Under the pieces are notes generated by a model, which saw only the letters and a program-made list of their open reading frames with translations, was not told the DNA's origin and searched no databases. Below are positions 32,496-44,800 of a stretch of DNA of 64,000 bases, one piece after another. Location of the stretch: positions 513,045 to 577,044 of the forward strand of contig CAJHNH020006001.1 of the NCBI GenBank assembly GCA_905116865.2, in the 5' to 3' direction. The stretch's first letter is position 1, and every line of letters begins with the position of its first letter. The DNA is from Candidula unifasciata (lineage: Eukaryota; Mollusca; Gastropoda; Stylommatophora; Geomitridae). The translations under genes and the position numbers were made by a program.

Positions 32496-34640
32496 ATTAA
32501 TTGGTTGCATATCTTTTCAGGACATTGCATACCAACTCAGTTATTTAAAAGTTTGTGATTTTACCAGGCAACATTACAATCTGTAGCTTGCCATTAATTC
32601 TGAATTATCCCACAAAGCTGTCTGCTAAAGCTTTTTGGAGAATGACATAGCTTACTCCTTGCATCAGGTGGCCTTTCCCATATTTGAACTTACACAGCAG
32701 CACGCTGATAAAAACGCTCATAGGGGACCAGACAGTCGGGCATGTACTCCATAGCATGGCCCAGAACCCCTGCTGTGCATAGAATCACATTAACGGCAAA
32801 TAACTAGTAAAAGGACACACTTCATCCAGACAGACAAAAAAACACCCTTGGTGCAGCCCATTGTTGGACATTCCATTGTTTCAGTGTGGTGGTTGCATTC
32901 AGTTCATAAGGCATGCAGTCCATCAGATAGCAGCTGCATGCATACCATTATGCCTCTTGTGAGACAGGAAATACAAGGGCGTTATTCCCCTTAACTCTGT
33001 CATATTTTGTCCAAGTATTCACTGAGAGGTCAGAGGGGAACTGGGTTCAAATCTTCAGTTAGGTTAGGAATTTTGTCAGGGGCAAAAATGAAATCCCAAC
33101 TTGAACATTTTGTGGCAAATGCCCTAGCCGTGCGACCATGAATTCTCAGGCCCCCTTGCCTAGGCTGAAAAGTGCGGTAAATACAGGACGCAAAGAAAAA
33201 GATTGAGGGAAATTCAGGGAACAATCATTGTTTTAGTTTTGATAGCTTTTTGTTTTCTGTGTATGACTCCAGAGCAATAGGGAACTTATCACGAATTTGC
33301 CCTCAGGGTTAGAGTTCCTTCCCTTCCCATTCTTGCCGTGGCAGGTCGCATTGCCTGTCCTATGCTGTGGGGATTTCAGATTTCATTCAGCGTTTGCTTG
33401 CTGTATATAAGGTTTGTGGGAGGTTGTGTTGTCCTGAGGCACTGCAGATGCCCATATACAAGTAAGAATTACTGCAGGGGGAAGGGATGATGGGAAGTTT
33501 TTGTGATTCTAAGCTTGTGAGCGGTGGCTTACCCCGATAAAAAGAAGCCACTGACAAGGAAGACAGAAATACAAAAACATTGCAGTTTCCATACTTCGAA
33601 CTGTTGAGCAAGTAGCACAACGTGGAAATGATCACGCAACAGAGAAAAGGGACAACAATTAACCGTTGAAAATAAGGAATGCACCCCACAACATGGGACA
33701 GGCTTAGCGACCCACTGCGGCATGAATGGAAAGGAACTTTTGTCGCGTGGGCAGGTTATTGATAACCTGATAAGAATAGTAGTTAGTGTGGTTGCCTGTC
33801 AAAATTGGTCTGTGTCGCAGACCTCTGATTGACCTTGATGGTCTGTGGCTCGTTTGGTGGGCCTCTGACAGACAATCTAAACCTAGCATACACTGAAACC
33901 GAACGCACACAGAGCACACATGACAATCTTTAATGTAAATCACAGATTAACAAAAGGACATTTGACTCCTCTGTATGGTTACCTAGAACCCTGGCCGAGC
34001 GAGCTTCACATTCACTACGCTCGCCAGTGCGTTCACTCAGGCAAATCCCAGGTCCGCAAACCACACCTTTGCGGTATACGCGCTTTTTCCTTGTCACTGG
34101 ACCTCACCAGGATCGCACTGTCAGCAGTGATCGCAGTGTGCCAAGGCTAGAAATCATCACAAACCATCTTCTACTGATCAGAATATACCAACACTACTTA
34201 CGTATTACGAAACACAACACCTATCACTTTAATCACTCCGAAAACACAAAGAAGCTATCCTACCATAACGTAACACAATCTATGCAGTCACTAAAGTATT
34301 ATTCTAAACCTAACATTCTACCTCTGTCCAGCTACACATCTCCTTCCTGTCTCCAAGTCGAATGTCGTCGGCCTCCCACCTCGTGACTTTTGTCAGGGTC
34401 ATTTCACTCAGCTTGGGTCATGCAACAAACATGACATGAAACTGCCAGAGAAAAAGAGTTCAGCAGGCAGCATTTCTCTAAAGACAACAGTGGTACACTC
34501 TAGCCAGCCTTCAATGTGGAGTGAAGGTGAGAGGATCGACTTCACTGCCCCGGGTTCTACCCTATATGGCTAAGCTAAGTCTCTCTCCGCAAAACAGCTA
34601 GCTGCCCGCCGAGAGCGTTACACAGATCACAACCTCTGTA
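32496..34640. other. PTGES3-ABCF2 intergenic, no gene seen
   Basis: Several open frames (33387-33943, 33920-34386), none with a recognisable domain. 33900-34390 is less AT-rich than its surroundings but I cannot name it. Confidence 0.4.
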
Positions 34641-35282
34641 GCCGTTCCCTAGGGACAGGGTTCGTAGTGGACCGGGAAATCGGGAAATTACCGGGATTTT
34701 TTTCGTTGACCTTGAACCGGGATTTTTAGCTTATAAAAGACATTCCGACCTTGAAAACCCGTGAATTTTGACCGCGGCAATGAAATCGTCAGAAATCCTG
34801 TGTTTTTCAGCACAGGCAATTTTGGGGAGATATTTGGCTTTTTTGGCCATTTGGCTAGTTTTTGGCTACTTTCGTTGTATGGTCGTTTCAGGTGTAAGGG
34901 CAGCTGATTATTGGCTATTTTCAGCCGAAATGGCTTGTTAAAGGCCAGGAGAGGGCGGGCTTTGTTGCAGATCATGAAAACATGCAGACAGCAGCAGTGT
35001 GGCATGGGGCGGGAAGTAGCAGCTTCCGTCTGTCTCGCCCGTGTGTGTGCCTTTGTTTCTAGCGAGTCGGGCAGAATGAACAGTATAAATCGTTTATGGC
35101 CGTGGTTTCTAGAAAGGATTACATTGGGAGATGGTGGTGCTCGGTTCAATTGTATTTATAAATAGAGTCGTGGTGGGGACTAAGCACGGCCTTCTCTATT
35201 AATTAGAGACGACATTGGGGCTAAGCAAAGTGACTGCAGCTGGATTTCCCAGTTCTATTTTTGGCCTGGATTTATCTTTACA

Positions 35283-36695
35283 GTGTGTTTGGCGATCAGT
35301 ATTGTAATTCCCCGAGATTCCCTCTTCTGTTGTCTCACCCCTCTCTCTCTCTTCCCTCCCTCTTTCACTCTTCTACCTATTGCTCCTTCCTTCCCGTCTC
35401 CTGCATTGTCTCTAACCCTCCCTTCTGATCTTCATCTTCTTCTCTTTCTCTCTATCTTTCCTTTTACTCTCTCATTTCCTGTCCCCCTCTTTCCTATTTT
35501 ATTTCTTGTTTAAATGTTTATTAAATGTGCGGCTCCATAACTCTTCCTAGCAACTCAAGTACACAGGAAGTTGTATTGGGGGGGGGGGGGCATTCTGTGT
35601 GAACATGGTGGATATTTTCTTTTGATGTGTTTGTTTTCTTAGCGGGCCTTAATCTCTGTCCTTCTCCCTTCCCGCCCCCTCACATTTTGTCCTACCTGTT
35701 CCTCACTCTCTGCCTGTCTGTGTCACTGCTTTCCTCTCTCTTTGTATTTGCCGCTCTCCCTCACTCCCTCCCTCTCTCTCTCTCTTTCTTTCTCCATACC
35801 TTCAGTTATTGTATAAGGTTATGTGTTGCCTAGTGCAGAACATTTCATGTCCACCATTCCCCCCTCCCACACATTAAATATATGTGTACTTTTAAAAACA
35901 CATTTGCCTTCACCCCCCCTCCCCCTTTTCTCCTCCCACATTGATGACACCTAGGGGAGGGAGTGCACCCCTTCCTGCTACCTTCTTCCCTCTATATCTC
36001 ATCTTATTTCTGACTCCCTTCTTTCTCTCCCTGTCTCATTCCCACTTTATTTTCTTAAACTTTATTCTCTCACCTCCTCTGTCTCACCCTTACCACCTCA
36101 GCCTTCTACACCACTTTCCACCACCTCCTCTCTCCCCTCCTTTCTGTAATTGGAAAACCAGAAATAAAACGAAGTCCACTGCTGCCCTGACCTATTTATG
36201 TGTCTGACCTATTTATGTGTGTGGGTAAACTTCTCTATTTTCCACCAGTGGTGGGTTGGGATCCCCTGGACTTTTTTTTTTTCTTCATAAAATGACCTTG
36301 GCTCTCAGGTCACCAGCCTTAAGTGTAAGAAATTGAATTATTGTTGTCACACACAGATAGGAAAAGCAAGGGGCAGTAGGGGTTAGCACTGTTGTTTTTG
36401 GACCACGGCCACATTCACATTGGGAGAGGGTAGGAACCGGAAAAGTGGCCTCACTTAGAGATTTCCTAATTCTATTTTTGGCACTCATTGTTCTTACACC
36501 CCCCACCCCCACAACCTTGTCTTACCTTTCTTCTCTCACCCCTTCTCTTTCCTTTGATCTTCTACTATTCTTCTTTCTCTCTCCATTCTTCCTTTCCTTA
36601 CCCTTTCTCCTGTCCCATCTCTTCTTTGTCTCCTCTCCATCCTGTCTTTTCATTTTCTCTAGATTTCCTTACCCCGCTCCCCTCTCTTCATTCTC

Positions 36696-36742
<47 letters not shown>

Positions 36743-37520
36743 ATTTTTTTTACCTGGTTCATCTACATATTTTTTTGCCCCATAACTATCTTTTCCTAGT
36801 GGTTGTGTTCACTACACTTGAAATTGTGTGGGGGGGGGGGGGGGGGGGGGGGGGGGTGGGTGGGGAGTGGGGGGGGGGGGGGAGAGTGGGGTGTGGGGGG
36901 TTTTGTTTTTTTTCTTTGAGGTATCTTGTCTCCCTTCCTGCCCCCCTCTCTTAATCTGTGTTTGTCACTACCTTCCTTACCCACCTCTCTCTCTCTCTTG
37001 CTTTATGTCTGTTTGCCTCCCTTCATCACTTCCTCTTTGTATACCTCCCTCCCATTCTCCTACTCTGCCTTTTTTCTCTTTCTTTGGTTCTCTCCCTCTG
37101 TCTGCTTGCCTCTATGTGCTGTCCCTTTGTCTCTCTCTCCTTTATGTCTACATCTCTCTCTGCTTGCATCTGCTTCTCACCCTGTCCGTTCTCTCTCCCT
37201 CTGTCTCCCTTCTTTCAACTCTTTGTCATATTTTCCTCCTTCCATATCTCTGTTTCGTTCCCTTTTTCCTTCTATTTTCATCTGCCCATCTCTGTATCTG
37301 CATTCCCTCTTTCTGTATTTGTCTCCCTCTCTGTCTTTCGCTGTCCCTTCCCCACTTTTCCTCATCATGTCTCCATCCCTCCCTCTCATTTTTTCCTCCT
37401 TCCCCAGACTTCTTTTCCTTCTTTTCTCTACCTTCATCTGTCCATCTTTACACTGTCTCTCCCAGCCTACCTCAGCATGTGTCTTCCTCTCTCTTCATGA
37501 CTCTCTCTCTCTCCCTTAAC
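35283..37520 (+). repeat. pyrimidine-rich low-complexity region
   Basis: Five CT-rich blocks with intervening poly-G spacers. CATAACT...TTTTCCTAG...poly-G recurs near 35537 and 36781, so a module seems duplicated. Open frames here are Leu/Ser/Pro/Phe-rich artefacts. Confidence 0.85.
36697..36742 (+). repeat. poly-C tract, 46 C
   Basis: Longest homopolymer in the window; a G-rich stretch starting with 27 G follows 90 bases later (36830-36900). Confidence 0.9.
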
Positions 37521-38203
37521 CCTCTCAGGTACCAGGTCCAGAACAGACAGGACTTCGGTTTGCTGCCCTCTACCACCAAGCTCTAAAAAAAAATTTCAAA
37601 CACTATATCAAGCTCAGGGGCCGACCAATACGAAGATGGGCACAGGATATAAGTGACTCCTTGAGTATAAAAAAGTACATGAGGCGGGAGAGCTGGTGAG
37701 AGACTGAGATTTTTTTGTCAGGACAAAGGAAATGCTACATGATGATGATATCTGTGCTGGTATACCAACACATGTGGCACAAATGAAGTACCTTGTGTGC
37801 TCAGTACACCCTTGAACAAGGCAAAAATCTTGTATTAGTATTACACCGAGACAACCTTGAAAAAAACTAAGGAGACCTTGAAAAAGACCTTGAAATTGAT
37901 TGGTAAATTTGGCTATGAACCCTGTAGGGATATTTGTACAAATTGCACTCGTGAACTGAATGGTGGCGCTAGGAGTTTTAGCCATTGTGGAGATGTCACA
38001 GATGTCTGTTTCTTTTTTCTGTTTAATTTTATTCAAATGTCAGTCATAATCCCTAATAAGTATGGTACGCTTAAGAGGAGCAGTAATTCTCCTCCAAAAT
38101 CAGGCCTAAAGTTATCCAGCATTCAAAACTGTTTATATGATGAAAAGCATTCATTGTAACCAACATAAATAAACAAAAAAGTGAATACCCTAGTTGAAAG
38201 ATC

Positions 38204-38209
38204 TTTATT
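38204..38209 (-). promoter_or_regulatory. candidate ABCF2 poly-A signal (AATAAA)
   Basis: AATAAA on the minus strand about 545 bases after the stop codon and before the flanking transposon (ends 37924). A reasonable 3' UTR length, but position only. Confidence 0.4.
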
Positions 38210-38753
38210 CTCTGAAATGCACCCTTCTAAACTTATTTTCAGTGTCATGATTAAGCTAAAGTATCAAATGTGGCGTGAATAAAAAAAAAATTGTAAGTAT
38301 TTGGAAAACACTACAGAACTAATCAGTGTAACTCATCAAGAGATAACACTCTAATGAAAAAGTATGTTGCATAAAATGGTCACACAGAAACTTTTGGACA
38401 AGAGGGATTGACAAGTATCTAGCAGGTCCGATTGAACCGTATACCGACACTGGTGGAACCACACAGAAAGTTGTACCAAACAGGATGGGCAAATGTCTAG
38501 TTATGAACAGAATTAAGAAACGGGGGGTAGCTAACTGATACAAGAATAACCTCCTTGATTGTTCTGAAGTCTCTTGTTTGCGAATAGGAAGAACAAACAG
38601 GGTACACATGCTAAACCAAGAACAAAATAAATCTCAGAAAACGAGATAATATAAGCAGTCTTTAAGAAAGCAGAGTACCCCTACTACTGGAGAGTGCACT
38701 AAGGTCTACAGTTTCAGTCAATACATAAAGACCATGTGTGGACGTTTTCATTT

Positions 38754-38876
38754 TTATCCCTTCAGCTTGCAATTTTCTTTCTGAGTCTCCTTGATTAAGT
38801 GCTCTTTGTATGAGAAAATGTCACCTTCCCATTTTGTTACTGCTCCCTTTTCACACACCCAAATTTCCTCTGTCAC
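38754..38876 (-). CDS. ABCF2: ABCF2 terminal coding exon 14
   Basis: Residues 577-616 and stop: [20 protein letters not shown] then FSYKEHL and a basic tail. Acceptor CTCCAG. Confidence 0.95.
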   Translation of the reverse strand: MTEEIWVCEKGAVTKWEGDIFSYKEHLIKETQKENCKLKG

Positions 38877-41800
38877 CTGGAGACACACAAAAAAATGGTT
38901 AAAACATCTTGGACTGCCAGAATAACTAACAGGGGTTGCCTGCAAATGGCTAATAAAAGTCGAGAGGTGAGGAAAAGACGCTGGCGTTGGATAGGGCACA
39001 CACTGAGAGAACAGCATAACTAGAATGTCTTTGCATTGGAACCCACAGGGGCATAGGAATAAAGGAAGGCCAAAAAACACACGGAGAAGAGAGCTGGAGA
39101 ATGAGGTTAGAAAGATTGGGAGGACATGGGGAGAGCTCCATGTAATGGCGAAGGATAGAACGACTTGGCGTGAGTTGGTTTAGGGCCTATGCTCCATTGG
39201 GGGATAAAAAGGCAGAAGAAGAAGAAGATTATATATAACAATGAGAAGCAAAGTTCTTTGGTCATGTGATGAGAAAAGGAGCACTGGAAAATATTGTGAT
39301 TACAGGAAAGATCACAGGTAGAAGAGGCAGACCCAGAAAAATGATGGTGGATAGCTGAAGACAGTGGCATGGAGGAATATCACCAGTGGAACTGATCCCG
39401 CACACAAAAGACTGAGATCTGTAGAGATGCATGAATGCCTGCGCCAGCTGGCAGGGCACCTGATGATAATAAAGACAAATGCATATAGCCATTGATACAG
39501 AAGAATGTCCAAGAATGACTGGAAAATATTAACTCACAGAAAGAACTGATTACTTGTATCAGAAGTCATGATTATCATAATGTTGTGCTGTTTTACACCT
39601 CATAGGCCTGCAGTCTCTTCTTCCATTTTCTTCAGCCCTGTACAATTGTTTCAATATTATTGACAGAATCCAGTCCGTCACCTTTGGCCTCCCTCCTCAA
39701 CATGTCTTGGGGGGGGGGGGGGAGGAGACGTCCCCAATCCATTCGCATTTGTTTCATATTTAAGGGTCTGTGGGCAAGACCGCCTCCATCTGACTGGCCA
39801 TGCCGCTGATGTCCCCAAACCAGGATAACGATATGTCTTGGTCTGGGGATTCTGTTTTCTCACAATGTGCCATTTTCTTTGTCTTGTTACTAATGATTCC
39901 AGGAGTTGTTCAGATATTTATATTATTCCTTCACCTTTCTTAAATTAATTCCATTTAAAGTCACTACAAACTTTTTTAAGGGATTTTTTTTTATCAATTT
40001 AAAAAAAAACGTCCTTTAGCAAGTAGTGAACTGTGATGACAGAGAAAGGTTTAAAGTATTATCTTTACAAAATACTACAAAAACAACACTGAGTGAAGAA
40101 ACAGTGATAGGTGGTTAAATCAACACCTTCAAGACTAAACTCTGGGTCAAGATTTGATATCACAGAAATCAAGACAAGTCCATGTTGCCCCCCCCCCCCC
40201 CACTCTCCTCAACAGTGAACAAAAAGTCCCCATACTAATGGCACTGTTATCTAGTTAGGAACTCATCTTCAGTGGCTCCCCCCACAGACGAGATAACACC
40301 TCTGCCTTGTGTAGATCCCCAATGGGGCCAGTCCAGCCAACCCGTCTGTTTACTCATTCCCAAACATGCCTGCATGGCTCTGGAAAGATATGCATGTTAT
40401 TCTCACCAACTGCAACCTCTGGATTGCTGTGGCCAATTCTATACGATGAAAACTTGAGTCTGCCTTCCCGAGCCAGCTTTGCGAATCCACTATTTTACTT
40501 GAAATTTTTTTCAGGACACCAGTTTTCACCTCAGCTTCCATTCTCATGCTGAGATAAAGTAATATCATATACCAAGTTCTCCTAGTCCAACTATTAAATA
40601 TGGCGGCTAAATTTCACCATGGCAAAATATTTTACACAGTACAAATTAGAGGTGCCTTTTTCAGGCTGGGACAACCAGGGTGGCAAGCGGCCAAAATTCC
40701 CTGCCTAAAATATGTGAAGGAAATGTGAGTGACAAACCTGTGAGATCAGTCTGAAGTCGTGGCTGACAAGGATCATGCCACCCTCAAAATCATTGATAGC
40801 ATCTGCCAGAGCATCAATTGTCTCTATGTCCAAATGATTTGTAGGCTCGTCCAACAGCAACAGATGTGGACACTGCCAAGCCAACCAGGCAAATGTCACA
40901 CGGCATCGCTGGCCATCAGACAAGTTTCTGATTGGACACACCTGCAAATGACAATATGTGACTGATACATTTTATTGTTTAAGATTAATTTCTTATTTAA
41001 ACAAAATTAAACCTGTAACTTTATTATTCAATAAATGAAGGAAAAAAATGAAATATTTGCTGAAATCAAATTTTAAAAAAAAAATCTCACAATACTATGA
41101 ATTAATAAGACAAAATACAGATAGTATCAGATGTCAGACCATTGAAGACAACTGCCCAAAAATATCCAACCATGTTATAAATAAACTGCAGTGGTATAAA
41201 AATAGTTATGGAAGTTAAGGTTTTTGGAAGGGGCAGGGGTTTGCCAGCAATAACTCTCTGGCCCTGAAGATGACACAAACCTGACATTGCTAATACCTCT
41301 AGATGCTGTTTAACCGCTACTCCTATATTAGACAGTCCCTGAGAAGCCTAGCTAACCATACTGGTTCTGTTTGCACCGGCAATTTAGTAGGATTGGGGTA
41401 TAGTTACATATAGCCTTTAGGGCAGTAGTTCTCAACCTGTGGGTCAAAAGACCCTTTCACAAGAGTCACCTAAGACCATCGGACAATGCTTATTGATTAG
41501 TTATGAAGTATCAATGAAAATAATTGTATGGTGGGGTTTGCCACAGCACGAGGAACTGAATGAAAGGGTCACAGCATTAGAAAGGTTGAGATCCACTGCT
41601 TCAGGGGTCTTTTTACTGTCAAAGTAATGGGGGATGGCTATGACGATATGCTCAACTTTTAATTATCAAGGCCACAGTATGAGACACCATATTATTTATT
41701 TAGAGCCAAAGAAATGTAGTCGTTTAATTCTCTGCTCTGCTAAAGTTTATTGATTATGGGCCTTTTTTATTTCTGAAATGTGGTTTAATTCTCTGCTCTG

Positions 41801-44800
41801 TTAATGTTTATTGATTAGGGGCCTTTTTTTAATTTCTGAAATGTGGTCTTACAAGTAGTCACTGTAATATCAAATCGTCAGGTAGCAGTCCCAAGAGGAA
41901 CAACAAAAACCACCTACAAAACAATCAAGACAATGCACGCAAAACAAAGTGCAGAATCTTGCCACAGCTATCACAAACATTCCTCTTTTTCTTCTGCCTT
42001 TCTAACCTCTAATGGAGCATATGCCCTCAACCAACTCGTGCTAAGTCATTCTATCCTTCGCTATTGCATGCAGCTCTCCATATGTCCTCCCCATCTTTTT
42101 AACTTTGCCTTCTGGCTCCCTTCTCCACTTGTTTTTTGGGTCTTTCTTTTTTTCTATGCCCCTGTGTGTTCCAATGCAACTACATTTAGCTATATTGTTC
42201 TTAGGTTTTCTCAATGTGTGTCCTATCCAACCCAACATCTTTTCTTCGTCTCTTGGTCCACTGAAACTTGTTTAGTTCTCTCTCAAAGCTATACATTAGT
42301 GATTCTATCATACAATTTAATTCCCTCTATTCTGTGCAGGTACCAGTTAATGAATGTTTGTAGTTTATTATTAATTGCAGCAGTTGTTCTCCATGTTTCT
42401 GCTTAATACAACAGTACTGACTTGACAGAATAAAAAATTGTTAGTTTAGTCACATTTCTTTTGATCTTTACAAATTTCCCAGTGTTATAAAAGCTCCTCT
42501 TGCCTTTTGTTTTCATATTTTAATATATGTCAGTGGCCTATCTTTACCTACATTACTGCTGAAACATGTACGACGCCACGTCTTGGAGTGGGAGACAAAC
42601 ATTGTATTACATCTGCATAGCCCACAGACTGGACGGACAACTGCAAGTCTTACCTGCTGCAAGCCTGTCAAACCAAAACGACCAATGATTTTCCTCATTT
42701 CCTCTTTCTCTTTGACATCAGGATAACATTTCATCATGTACTCCAGGGCAGACAAATCCAGGTCCAGTTGATCGCCCAAATGCTGATGGAGACACGACAA
42801 ATCAGTATTTATCAAGATTATTCAAATGTTAATATTTGTAAATGGCATACTTCTTTTTCTTCATCTTCTACGCATTCACGGCTGTAAACTCTGGCAGACA
42901 GAGTCTGGTACTCGTTTACTCCTGGATTCTAGCCCTGTTCCAGAACATGAGTGTTGTGCATGCACATCAAGTCTCAGTTTTGATTACTTGCTTTTAAGCA
43001 GATGTACACAGTTCCCAATCAGCTGACCCTTACGGCATGCATCTGTGTAGGCAGTGAGTCTATTCTTGTTTTTTCCCCACAATGGATCCCAGGAAGCCAC
43101 ATGCGGAAAAGGGCATGCTACAGTGTACCCCAAAAAAATGCTTGTGAAAGGCTATGCATGAATTTGGAATACCAAAGAAGTTAATCAATGTGACCCGACT
43201 GCAGGGAAGACTCAAATATAGTAATCACAGTTCCATTCAAAGCAAACAGGTTCCCCAATAGTTGCTCTGTACCTGTGCCAACATTACCCATACAAACGCT
43301 CACGGCCCCTGGTGAAAAAACTGGAAACGAGACTGCAGTCTAGGCAAAGCCAATCGTACACACCAATGCATAAGACGCCATCAAAACTACTCAACACAAA
43401 CAGTCTGCTATTAGAACTGCAGTTCATCATCGATTAGGCAGCAGCTACAATAAATCACTAGTAGCACATGCACATTAATCGCATAAGGCACCACCAGTTT
43501 GTGGAAACAGGCTGCCCACATTTTCTGAATCTACAGTTCACGCACAACACAAATCACGCTGGAGACGGCAGTGAAGCCCTTTAATTGAAATTTGCACCTC
43601 ACAGTGTCGCGTTTTGCACTCAATAAAGTAGCTGGACGATGGAACTATATACTTTCATTTTACATATGGGCAAAAAAACGACTGCTCCCCACAGACAGAA
43701 GCAAATAACTTGCCATGAATAAAACCAACTGGACTATTTATTATATTGGATCCGACACCCTTAAAAATCATCATTATGTGCCCTGCCAACTGGGGTAGGC
43801 GCTCATGTGTCTCCACAGATCACGATCCCTGGTTGACTGGAACAGCTGTTTTAATTATATCCCTCCATGCCATCATTTTAGCCCATCCAGCATTATCTCT
43901 CTTGATCTCCCTCTACCCCTTTTTCCACCGATCTTTCCAGTTGTCACGATGTTCTCCAATGTCTCTCTTCTCATTATGTGGCCAAAGTACAGTGTTTGTC
44001 TCTTTCTTGTTGTATTTAGAGATCTACTTTCATTAGCCTCTTTCAAGCAATCGTTGTTAGTTACTCTGGCCATCCAAGATATTCGCAACATTTATCTCAG
44101 AAACCCCATCTCTGTTGCTTTCAAATTCTTCTTAATTTGTTCAGTGACATTCCAAGATTCGCTACCATACAACAGAACAGGTTCTATGTAACTTTTTAGC
44201 ACCCTCTTTCTGACATTAAATGAGAGCAATTTATTGCATAAGATATTTTTCATTTTCTGAAATGCAGCTTTCGCTTGACCTAATCTGCTTTTAATCTGTC
44301 ACACATTTTCCATCTGATATGATATGATCGTTCCCAGATATTTAAATTTATTGACTTGGTAAAGTCTTTTTTCTTCAACTGAGACATCACAACGTGGAAT
44401 TATCTTCTTCTTTGATATCCTTATAAAATACCTGGTTTAAATCAAGGTTATCCCCAGCCCCATTTTTTCAACTATAAGGAATGTTAAAAAAAATGATTGT
44501 ACTGTAGGAGAAACAAGAAAACTTGGTTATGAAGACTCTACAGTTATAAAGTAGGAAAAAATGAACTGGAGACAATGAAATCACTGACTCAAAGGAAGCA
44601 GTTAAACTGATGGGACTAGTTATCAATCAAGACAAGAAAGAATACATCCAATCGAGAGGGAAAAGGGGAAAACTTCTGCCACATACAAACAGGTATATGA
44701 AAATTAAAATGAATGTACGTCATATAAGAAGAAATATAATCTAGAATGCAAACTATCAATGAAGTACGTTATGCCCTGCAAATCCTGTTAAAACAAATGC

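Larger units (their letters stand above)
34656..37924 (+). mobile_element. 3.3-kb DNA transposon, CAGGGTTC ends, 6-bp target duplication (copy 1)
   Basis: Ends CAGGGTTCGTAG / CTATGAACCCTG with an exact 6-bp duplication TAGGGA on each side (34650-34655, 37925-37930). Ends resemble hAT, but hAT normally makes 8 bp; 6 bp would fit the hAT6 group or Dada-like elements. No transposase recognised. The interior has pyrimidine-rich blocks (35283-37520), poly-C and poly-G tracts and, at 37600-37750, a LINE tail ([17 protein letters not shown]). An inverted shorter copy is at 56326-57960. Confidence 0.75.

Noticed and set aside
34688..35149. 153-codon minus-strand open frame
   Set aside because: Lies in the terminal region of the CAGGGTTC transposon; the corresponding region of copy 2 does not preserve the frame, and no transposase motif is present.
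36445..37586. Several long overlapping open frames rich in Leu, Ser, Pro and Phe
   Set aside because: Low-complexity CT-rich DNA inside a transposon; all three frames are open together, which indicates composition rather than coding.
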